DNA from: an uncultured Succinatimonas sp.
GTDB lineage: Bacteria; Pseudomonadota; Gammaproteobacteria; Enterobacterales; Succinivibrionaceae
Direction: 5' to 3'
Assembly (NCBI GenBank): GCA_902465145.1
Contig: CABQMD010000086.1
Location: forward strand, 1 to 5,103
DNA: 5,103 nucleotides
A program made the position numbers and the translations under genes. Of this stretch, positions 1 through 5,103 are shown one piece after another. The stretch's first letter is position 1, and each line of letters begins with the position of its first letter. Under the pieces are notes generated by a model that was given only the letters and a program-made list of their open reading frames with translations, did not search any database and had not been told where the DNA came from.

Positions 1-396
<396 letters not shown>

Positions 397-410
397 TTAC
401 TATCCTAAAG

Positions 411-1505
411 TTAATCCTGTTTGGCAATTGCCGAAGGCGGCAAATCCGTATAAGCCTTTTCGTTTTTGGTGATAAACATGCAATCGCCGTAACTGAAGAA
501 TTTATAAGCATCTTTAACCGCATGCTCATAAGCTTTCATGGTGTGACTGTAGCCTGCAAAAGCCGCGACCAGCATGATCAGTGTGGACTCCGGAAGATGG
601 AAGTTAGTGATCAACGCATCCACCACACGGTAACGATAGCCGGGGTAAATAAAAATAGAGGTATCTGCAGAAAAAGGCGCGATGGGATCGCTTAAACCGT
701 CTTTTTCAGCTTGTTGAGCAGCACTTTCCAAAGAACGCACGGCCGTAGTTCCGACGGCTATTACCCTGTGACCTTCACGACGTGCCTTCAAGACGGCATC
801 TGATACTTCTTTTGAAAGATGCACGAATTCAGAATGCATATGGTGAGCACTGATGTCATCTTCACGTACCGGCTGGAAGGTTCCGGCTCCCACGTGCAGA
901 GTACAAAAAGCCATATTGATCCCAAGTTTTTTTAGCTCCTGCAACTGCGGTTCGTCAAAATGCAAACCGGCAGTAGGGGCCGCCACGGCACCGGGCTCCC
1001 GGCTGTACACAGTTTGATAGCGTTCGCGATCCAAGGGCTCATCCTCACGATCTATATAAGGAGGAAGAGGAATATGACCTTCGGCATTCAAAACATCGAG
1101 CACGCTCTGATTGTCCACGGTTTCAATCTTGAAAAGCTCTCCGTCGCGCCCTGCCACCAAAAACTTATGTCCGCCGTTTAAGTTAACGAAAGAACCTGCT
1201 TTGGCAGGCTTTGAAGCACGCATATGACAAAGAGCAGAAGACTGGGACAAAATGCGCTCTATTAAGATCTCGACGTTGCCTCCGGTTTCTTTTTTCCCGT
1301 AAAGTCTTGCAGGGATCACCTTGGTATCGTTAAAAACGAGAAGATCACCTGGCTTTAAAAAATTTTTAAGATCGTAAAAATGCCTATCCTCATAAGATCC
1401 GTTTTCACCGTTTAAACAGAGCATGCGGCATCCTGTACGTTCTGAACTCGGATATTCGGCAATCAGCTCACGTGGAAGCTCAAAATTGAAATCACTGCGT
1501 AACAT
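411..1505 (-). CDS. queA: S-adenosylmethionine:tRNA ribosyltransferase-isomerase (epoxyqueuosine synthase)
   Basis: QueA transfers and isomerises the ribosyl group of S-adenosylmethionine onto preQ1 in tRNA, giving epoxyqueuosine, the step after Tgt in queuosine synthesis. The 364 residues match the usual length (356 in E. coli). Family blocks run in order: [15 protein letters not shown] (5-19), [17 protein letters not shown] (52-68), [11 protein letters not shown] (143-153), [12 protein letters not shown] (174-185), [10 protein letters not shown] (206-215), [15 protein letters not shown] (253-267), [20 protein letters not shown] (301-320) and SYGDCMFI (339-346), the last with Cys where E. 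coli has Ala. The ATG at 1505-1503 is chosen because the protein aligns with E. coli QueA from its first residues and an in-frame stop lies five codons upstream. The ribosome site is poor: AGAGG at 1526-1522 is about 16 bases away, and nothing better is closer. The gene runs into tgt after 14 bases. I found no convincing sigma70 promoter in the 113-base gap upstream, so read-through from the VWA gene is possible. Confidence 0.98.
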   Translation of the reverse strand: MLRSDFNFELPRELIAEYPSSERTGCRMLCLNGENGSYEDRHFYDLKNFLKPGDLLVFNDTKVIPARLYGKKETGGNVEILIERILSQSSALCHMRASKPAKAGSFVNLNGGHKFLVAGRDGELFKIETVDNQSVLDVLNAEGHIPLPPYIDREDEPLDRERYQTVYSREPGAVAAPTAGLHFDEPQLQELKKLGINMAFCTLHVGAGTFQPVREDDISAHHMHSEFVHLSKEVSDAVLKARREGHRVIAVGTTAVRSLESAAQQAEKDGLSDPIAPFSADTSIFIYPGYRYRVVDALITNFHLPESTLIMLVAAFAGYSHTMKAYEHAVKDAYKFFSYGDCMFITKNEKAYTDLPPSAIAKQD

Positions 1506-1618
1506 TTTTCTGATCTTTTAACCTCTCTGCACCTTAATTTGCCGCACAACGTGAAAAAATGACACTTTATTGAAACTCTGATACTCAAAGCCGCGGCAAT
1601 TTTAGCAAAAATTAAGCC
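1506..1618. other. Intergenic gap between the VWA gene and queA
   Basis: This is a 113-base AT-rich gap between two minus-strand genes. It contains a short palindrome, GCCGCGGC (1590-1597), and a separated inverted repeat, TTGCCGC (1539-1545) with GCGGCAA (1593-1599), 47 bases apart. On the minus strand neither hairpin is followed directly by a T-run, so I do not call a terminator. No good -35/-10 pair for queA is visible. Whether queA-tgt has its own promoter here or shares a transcript with the VWA gene cannot be settled from the sequence. Confidence 0.5.
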
Positions 1619-3214
1619 TTACAAATCCTGCGACACTATGACTTTGGAAAGCAATTTAAAAACAGCCTCATCAAGCTCTGACGGTTTGCGTATCACCGTA
1701 CTGCAAGGAAGCAGGGATTTGATGAAGTCGAGTCTTATCCCGATGCCGTAACACTCGATATTTTGAGAAGCCAAATGCTCGGCTGCTATCTTGGCCTGCA
1801 TCACGCTGTCAGGGATCCCGTCGGTAAGCACCAAAACTATATGTCTTTTACAAGAGGTTTTTAAGGCAGACTCCTCCGCATGCCACAAAGCCTGAGCCAA
1901 AGGAGTAGAGCCGCGCGGTTTCTGATCAAAAAAAGCCGCACGTGTCGCTACTTTCTGACCAATAGACAGCGCACTTTCCACCTCGGCATCGCTTCCCGGG
2001 AAAAAAGAACACAAAGGAACGATTCCGTCTATTCCGTCAAGGGCTGCGGCAAGGGACAAAGCACAGCGGCAGGCGGCTTCACAACGCGACATATCCTCAC
2101 CGTCTGAGGCTAACATCGATCCTGACACGTCTACCAAAAGATGCACTGATACTGACAACCCCTGCTCGGTCAAGCGATCATAAAAAATTCTGCTCTCACC
2201 TGTTTTCAGGAAGACGGCGCGATAAGGATTTATCCTGTTGCCTGCGATCCTGCCGCCTCCGCGCACCTCAAGCCACGAACTTATTTTCTGCCTTAATCTG
2301 CGTCTTAAATTTGATGAGGTATCTGCCAAAGTCAGAAAATTACGGCGCCCGGGACGACAGACTCCGACATCAAATACCCCCAAATCATCGCGCGCGCTTT
2401 GCTGGGTATTTCCCAAAGCAGAAACTATCGATGCGGCCTCACACCCGGGAACCAAAGCTGAAAACTCGCCGTCAGTACTGCGCTCTAAGGCCTGACACTG
2501 TGCCTTAAGTTCATTTCCCATACGCAGTTTGATGCTTTTTTGACTGCTTCTTCTTTTGTTTTTTAATTTTCTTTGATCTGCACAAAAGCAGCCGCCGGTG
2601 TTCAGAACTTCGGCAATGGCATCGGCCGTGTTCAGAACTTCAGCCGTATTGCGATCGCTTAAAATCTTAAGACTCAAATGGGAAATCTTTCTTAGGCATT
2701 CATGATTAAAACGGCGTCTTAAGACAAAGAATAAAAAAGCGGCCCGGTGCCTTAGGATTTTAAAACGCTGGGCATAACATCCCGTGTAGCACAATATGTA
2801 AGCCAGCAACAGTTGCAAAACGGGTTTTTGCAAAGCATCGCGTTCAAATTCATTCCACCCGTTATCAGGGTAAGAACGCAGAAGCTCCAGATTTTCCCAG
2901 ACACCTATGAACGATGAGCCGATCAATTGCTCCACGCGCGCATCTTCAAGAATATTCAGCAATGATTTTCTGAGAAAATTCCCCTTAACGCTTTGCACTA
3001 CGCGAAAATCGGTATAACGCACGTGAGATGCCTCGTGCGCAAGGTAACCGTAGGCAAGCCGGGCTTTTAATTTGTCGTTGAGATCGAGTCTCGGGATCAC
3101 GATTTCCCGACCGTTGGTATAAGCCTCGCTGCCCTGCATGCGCACTTTGACCCCGAAAGCTCTGGCGTAGTTGGTTACAATGATGGGCAAAGCTCCGGCG
3201 ACGTTCCCTTCCAT
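1619..3214 (-). CDS. CobT/NorD-like protein: N-terminal HExxH zincin-like domain plus C-terminal VWA domain
   Basis: This 531-residue protein has two domains joined by a variable linker. The N-terminal part has a zinc-protease-like HExxH (HEASH, 60-64) followed by NILEDARVE (87-95), where an acidic residue could be the third metal ligand. That pairing is typical of CobT/NorD-like proteins. Residues 205-245 are basic and low in predicted structure. The C-terminal VWA domain (about 354-531) has a complete MIDAS: DVSGSM (362-367), Thr437 in RGSTPLA, and Asp465 in LVLTDGIPD. Proteins of this class usually act with a MoxR/CobS-type AAA+ ATPase as a remodelling or metal-insertion machine, and relatives are carried on some integrative elements. 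No ATPase or DUF3150-type gene is in the window, and there is no sign of cobalamin synthesis, so naming it a cobaltochelatase subunit would be unsafe. No signal peptide or clear membrane segment is seen, so it is probably cytoplasmic. AAGGAG six bases upstream fixes the start. Domain assignment is firm; cellular function is unknown. Confidence 0.85.
   Translation of the reverse strand: MEGNVAGALPIIVTNYARAFGVKVRMQGSEAYTNGREIVIPRLDLNDKLKARLAYGYLAHEASHVRYTDFRVVQSVKGNFLRKSLLNILEDARVEQLIGSSFIGVWENLELLRSYPDNGWNEFERDALQKPVLQLLLAYILCYTGCYAQRFKILRHRAAFLFFVLRRRFNHECLRKISHLSLKILSDRNTAEVLNTADAIAEVLNTGGCFCADQRKLKNKRRSSQKSIKLRMGNELKAQCQALERSTDGEFSALVPGCEAASIVSALGNTQQSARDDLGVFDVGVCRPGRRNFLTLADTSSNLRRRLRQKISSWLEVRGGGRIAGNRINPYRAVFLKTGESRIFYDRLTEQGLSVSVHLLVDVSGSMLASDGEDMSRCEAACRCALSLAAALDGIDGIVPLCSFFPGSDAEVESALSIGQKVATRAAFFDQKPRGSTPLAQALWHAEESALKTSCKRHIVLVLTDGIPDSVMQAKIAAEHLASQNIECYGIGIRLDFIKSLLPCSTVIRKPSELDEAVFKLLSKVIVSQDL
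2598..2641. repeat. Short direct repeat inside the VWA gene (14 bp, 30-bp period)
   Basis: GTGTTCAGAACTTC occurs exactly at 2598-2611 and again at 2628-2641. On the coding strand this gives EVLNT twice (residues 192-196 and 202-206), ten residues apart, with a similar Ala/Asp-Ala-Ile spacer. It looks like a small in-frame duplication at the junction between the zincin-like domain and the linker. Confidence 0.7.
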
Positions 3215-3220
3215 AATATG

Positions 3221-3226
3221 CTCCTT
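3221..3226 (-). promoter_or_regulatory. Ribosome binding site of the VWA gene
   Basis: The minus strand reads AAGGAG here, six bases before the ATG at 3214-3212. It is a near-perfect Shine-Dalgarno sequence at good spacing and is the main reason for choosing that start codon. Confidence 0.85.
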
Positions 3227-3248
3227 AACTTGTATGTTTGTAAGAGCT

Positions 3249-3254
3249 ATTATG
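3249..3254 (-). promoter_or_regulatory. Possible -10 element for the VWA gene
   Basis: The minus strand reads CATAAT, five of six matches to the sigma70 -10 consensus, about 35 bases before the start codon. At 16-18 bases upstream there is only an A-rich stretch and no TTGACA-like -35, so this promoter is tentative and may need an activator or be false. Confidence 0.25.
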
Positions 3255-3284
3255 CAATGCCGAGATCCGATCTTTTTCCGTTTC

Positions 3285-3299
3285 AGGCGGATCCCGCCT
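3285..3299. repeat. Inverted repeat AGGCGG-ATC-CCGCCT
   Basis: This is a perfect 6-bp GC-rich stem with a 3-base centre, about 70 bases upstream of the VWA start. It has no T-run on either strand, so it is not a standard intrinsic terminator. It could be an operator or part of an older element boundary. Confidence 0.45.
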
Positions 3300-3308
3300 C
3301 GTCTAAAT

Positions 3309-3336
3309 CTTGATTAAAAATCAAGTGTTTTCACTT
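3309..3336. repeat. Two overlapping inverted repeats
   Basis: CTTGATT-aaa-AATCAAG (3309-3325, 7-bp arms) overlaps AAGTG-tttt-CACTT (3323-3336, 5-bp arms). The two share AAG at 3323-3325, so they cannot both form fully in one RNA. The first has the look of a small dyad operator. Its position, about 95-110 bases upstream of the VWA start, would suit a regulator site, but that is inference. Confidence 0.4.
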
Positions 3337-3400
3337 AATAAAAACATTCACCTATGTTGGTACTAATGTAGACCTGTAGGTAACTGCTTGATTTACATAA

Positions 3401-3478
3401 GCTCATCATATTTGATGGACTTTTTTATGTCCTTGAATGAGCATATTACTACCTGTTCGCGGCATTCTACGGCTCATT
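3401..3478 (+). repeat. GCTCAT/ATGAGC repeats able to form alternative hairpins
   Basis: GCTCAT at 3401-3406 can pair with ATGAGC at 3437-3442, with an inner GGAC (3417-3420)/GTCC (3429-3432) stem. The same AATGAGC (3436-3442) can instead pair with GCTCATT at 3472-3478. The two structures are mutually exclusive. The region lies just upstream of the transposase promoter and may be part of the element's left end. Confidence 0.4.
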
Positions 3479-3536
3479 TACCTTCATTATTTCCTTCTTT
3501 GGATCAAAGTTGCGTGTTTTTTGGTCCTAAAAATAA

Positions 3537-3545
3537 TGATATAAT
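3537..3545 (+). promoter_or_regulatory. Extended -10 promoter of the transposase gene
   Basis: The sequence TGATATAAT is an exact extended -10 (TG-N-TATAAT). The matching -35 position holds only a T-run (3517-3522), which is acceptable for an extended -10 promoter. Transcription would be expected to begin at about 3552, roughly 12 bases before the ATG at 3564. It points into the transposase and most likely drives it. Confidence 0.6.
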
Positions 3546-3575
3546 TAGTACATAATCTTGTTTATGTGTACTAAT
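3544..3575 (+). promoter_or_regulatory. Hairpin over the transposase start codon
   Basis: Bases 3544-3554 pair with 3565-3575 in an uninterrupted 11-bp stem (one G-U pair) around a 10-base loop. The right arm covers the T and G of the ATG at 3564-3566, and the left arm starts inside the -10 box. RNA begun at the element's own promoter (about 3552) would lack most of the left arm, while RNA entering from outside would fold the whole stem and hide the start codon. IS10 and IS50 are known to guard against read-through expression by hairpins of this kind. Confidence 0.55.
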
Positions 3576-3599
3576 AAATTTTATTTTGAGCGTACCTGA
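3564..3599 (+). other. Short reading frame, probable displaced N-terminus of the transposase
   Basis: The ATG at 3564 opens MCTNKFYFERT and then meets TGA at 3597-3599. It overlaps the transposase frame, which continues one base over as PESIRRVPRP. From memory, related transposases begin with a short KFxFE-like stretch just before a PExI..VPRP block, so these codons look like the true N-terminus separated from the body by a one-base offset. No Shine-Dalgarno is present. Alternatively it is a leader peptide or chance. Confidence 0.4.
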
Positions 3600-5103
3600 A
3601 TCTATACGCCGTGTCCCACGTCCTAGGAATACGGTCGTAATCGACAGCGGACATGACGGCGCTTTACGATTTGCCGTAAGAGCACGGGCAGGAGTTAAAT
3701 ACAACTCCGACGGAAAATCCTTGCCTGTAAACGGGAAGGTGATTGGGCATATCTACAACAATACTTTTGTCTCCTGTGAGGAAATAACTTCGACAGCTTC
3801 ATCAGGACCTGAAGATCTCTCGTACGGAGCTGCGGCTTTCGTTGAATCTGTTTCAGAGGATCTGTTTAAAGATCTCTGTGCTGTTTTCCCTCTGCAAGAC
3901 GCTTGTGATTTGATGGCAACGGCAATGGTCAGAGCCACAGATCCAGGTACCAAGTGCCGAAGAATAGCATCCGAATACGGAAGAAACTACATACGTCGTT
4001 TCCATCCGGATTGTTATCTGTCTGCTAACCGTTTGGTCAAACTTTTCACTGAGGTAGGAGAAGACGGAGCCAAACGTCGGGCTTTCTATGAGATCAGGAT
4101 GAAGCGGGTTGAGGCGGATCACCATGTTGTAATTGACGGTACGCTTAAACAGGATACCAGTTATGTCAATTCCCAGTCTGCCTATTCTTTCAAAGCAAGA
4201 CTTAAAGGTTGCAAGGACGTTTCGGTGATCTATGCTTATGATCTTGAAAAGATGGAGCCTATATGTGCCGAGCTTTTTGCCGGTAATCGTATAGATGCCT
4301 GCGCCTTTGCCACCTTGATCAGAGAACGAAACATAAACAAGGGCATCATCGTAGTTGACAAAGGTTTTCCTCCGTCAAAACTGCAGTCAGAATTACGTTC
4401 AAGCCCTCAGTTGCATTACTTGATCCCGATTAAGCGCTCTGATGCCAGGATCCAAAATAACGATATGCTCAAGTTTGATAACATTCTGACCGGCATTGAC
4501 CAACAGATCTCTTATCGCAAGCAGCAAATAAAAGGCGGCCGTTTCCTTTATACCTTCAAGGATTTCTCTAAGGCCGCAAAGGAGCGCCATGATTTCGTAG
4601 AAAGAATGAAGAGCGATCCTACCGTCACTTACGAAAAGTTCGAAAAACACGAGCCTCTCTTCGGTGTCATTGTATTTGAATCAGATCAAGATCTGGATCC
4701 TTTGACTGCATACCTCTGCTATGAAGACAGATGGCAAATAGAATGCGTTTTCGACAGTTACAAAAACGATGAAAACTTCGATTGCACAAACGTTCAGGGA
4801 GATTTCTCTCTGTGGGGAAGTGAGTTCGTTAATTTCATCGCCACAGTACTGACCTGCAGAATGAAACGCAAGGCTCAACGAGCCGGTTTACTCAATGATC
4901 GATCGTATAAAGATCTGCTGAAAGATTTGGCTACGGCATGGAGAAAGTCACAGGCACCGTTACCGGTCAAATCTGATGATCGGTATTGGATGTCAGATTA
5001 CCCGGGAGTTTTTGCTCTGATGGAGGCTTTGGGACTTTCAATACCCGGGGTAAACTCAAAGAAGACTCATTTAGTCACGGCACAGGGAATAGTAGTTCCT
5101 GGT
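3586..5103 (+). CDS. IS4-superfamily (IS1634-like) DDE transposase, C-terminus beyond window
   Basis: The enzyme cuts and joins the ends of its insertion sequence. The frame is open from 3556 to the window edge; the TTG at 3586 is used here as first codon, giving 506 visible residues. The catalytic triad is present: Asp184 in VVIDGTLKQDTS, Asp258 in IIVVDKGFP, and Glu386 in YEDRWQIECVFDSYK. The last is an exact Y-(2)-R-(3)-E-(6)-K signature (Tyr379, Arg382, Glu386, Lys393). About 128 residues separate Asp258 from Glu386, fitting the beta-strand insertion domain of this superfamily. The N-terminal part (PRPRNTVVIDSG, SYGAAAF) resembles related transposases. No internal stop or frame break is seen from 3586 on. 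The start is uncertain: TTG has no ribosome site, the first in-frame ATG (3913) is too far in, and a better-looking start at 3564 is in another frame. The element is therefore either active through a frameshift or a TTG start, or recently damaged at its 5' end. The family call is firm; the IS1634 placement is less so. Confidence 0.9.
   Translation, partial: MSVPESIRRVPRPRNTVVIDSGHDGALRFAVRARAGVKYNSDGKSLPVNGKVIGHIYNNTFVSCEEITSTASSGPEDLSYGAAAFVESVSEDLFKDLCAVFPLQDACDLMATAMVRATDPGTKCRRIASEYGRNYIRRFHPDCYLSANRLVKLFTEVGEDGAKRRAFYEIRMKRVEADHHVVIDGTLKQDTSYVNSQSAYSFKARLKGCKDVSVIYAYDLEKMEPICAELFAGNRIDACAFATLIRERNINKGIIVVDKGFPPSKLQSELRSSPQLHYLIPIKRSDARIQNNDMLKFDNILTGIDQQISYRKQQIKGGRFLYTFKDFSKAAKERHDFVERMKSDPTVTYEKFEKHEPLFGVIVFESDQDLDPLTAYLCYEDRWQIECVFDSYKNDENFDCTNVQGDFSLWGSEFVNFIATVLTCRMKRKAQRAGLLNDRSYKDLLKDLATAWRKSQAPLPVKSDDRYWMSDYPGVFALMEALGLSIPGVNSKKTHLVTAQGIVVPG

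Larger units (their letters stand above)
3215..3563. other. Gene-free AT-rich region between the VWA gene and the transposase
   Basis: These 349 bases separate two divergently read genes. The left part (to about 3275) is the 5' leader of the VWA gene. The middle (3285-3340) carries three small inverted repeats. The right part (from about 3370) is probably already insertion sequence, because the transposase promoter lies at 3537-3545. The exact left end of the element is not visible: its right inverted repeat lies outside the window, so the pair cannot be matched and no target duplication can be checked. No RNA gene was recognised. Confidence 0.6.
3537..5103 (+). mobile_element. Insertion sequence, IS4/IS1634-like, left and central part
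   Basis: The minimal extent given here runs from the transposase promoter to the window edge. The true left end lies further left, somewhere in about 3340-3530; a GTAGACCTGTAGGTAAC stretch near 3367-3383 is one possible edge but cannot be matched to a right end. The element is oriented away from the VWA gene. Confidence 0.8.

Noticed and set aside
1588..1618. GCCGCGGC palindrome as an intrinsic terminator of the VWA gene
   Set aside because: The palindrome has no loop of its own and is not followed by a T-run on the minus strand.
960..2508. Plus-strand open frames of 65-85 codons inside queA and the VWA gene
   Set aside because: They are antisense to well-supported genes, lack ribosome sites and show no family features.
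1619..3214. Naming the VWA protein as cobaltochelatase subunit CobT
   Set aside because: The domain layout is similar, but no CobN, CobS or other cobalamin genes are nearby, and the same architecture is used by other, uncharacterised modules.
3263..3277. AGATC-C-GATCT palindrome followed by a T-run, as a plus-strand terminator
   Set aside because: The loop would be a single base and the stem only five pairs, so it is not a stable terminator, and no plus-strand gene ends there.
3367..3383. GTAGACCTGTAGGTAAC as the definite left terminal repeat of the insertion sequence
   Set aside because: The right end lies outside the window, so the inverted repeat and target duplication cannot be tested; kept only as a possible edge.
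3504..4878. Several minus-strand open frames of 65-90 codons
   Set aside because: They lie opposite the transposase, which has a complete catalytic signature in its own plus-strand frame; they have no recognisable motifs and overlap one another.

Overview
The window looks like chromosomal DNA of a gammaproteobacterium. QueA and the visible part of Tgt read nearly colinearly with the Escherichia coli proteins, as recalled from memory. They also sit in the queA-tgt order usual for that class. The transposase style makes a Succinivibrionaceae-like gut anaerobe possible, but that is a weak guess.

Layout. Bases 1-396 (minus) hold the N-terminal 132 codons of tgt, cut by the window edge. Bases 411-1505 (minus) hold complete queA, 14 bases upstream of tgt. 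The two enzymes are consecutive users of the queuosine precursor: Tgt puts preQ1 into tRNA and QueA converts it to epoxyqueuosine. After a 113-base gap, bases 1619-3214 (minus) encode a 531-residue protein. It has an N-terminal HExxH zincin-like domain and a C-terminal von Willebrand A (VWA) domain with a full MIDAS, the architecture of CobT/NorD-like proteins. Proteins of this kind normally work with a MoxR/CobS-type AAA+ ATPase, but none is encoded in the window.

Bases 3215-3563 carry no convincing gene. They hold the VWA gene's ribosome binding site, several small inverted repeats, and the left part of an insertion sequence. From about 3540 to the right edge, the plus strand is one long open frame encoding an IS4-superfamily (IS1634-like) DDE transposase. 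It has the DDE triad and an exact Y-(2)-R-(3)-E-(6)-K signature. No stop occurs before base 5103, so the C-terminus and right end of the element lie outside.

Points of most interest: (1) the element's extended -10 promoter overlaps a hairpin that holds the likely start codon, an arrangement that could silence read-through transcripts from outside while leaving the element's own transcript translatable; (2) the first 11 codons of the transposase lie in a different frame from the rest, so there is either a frameshift, a one-base lesion or a TTG start; (3) the CobT-like gene appears as an orphan, with the element lying just upstream where a partner might be expected. I found no clear new defence system, RNA gene or CRISPR array.
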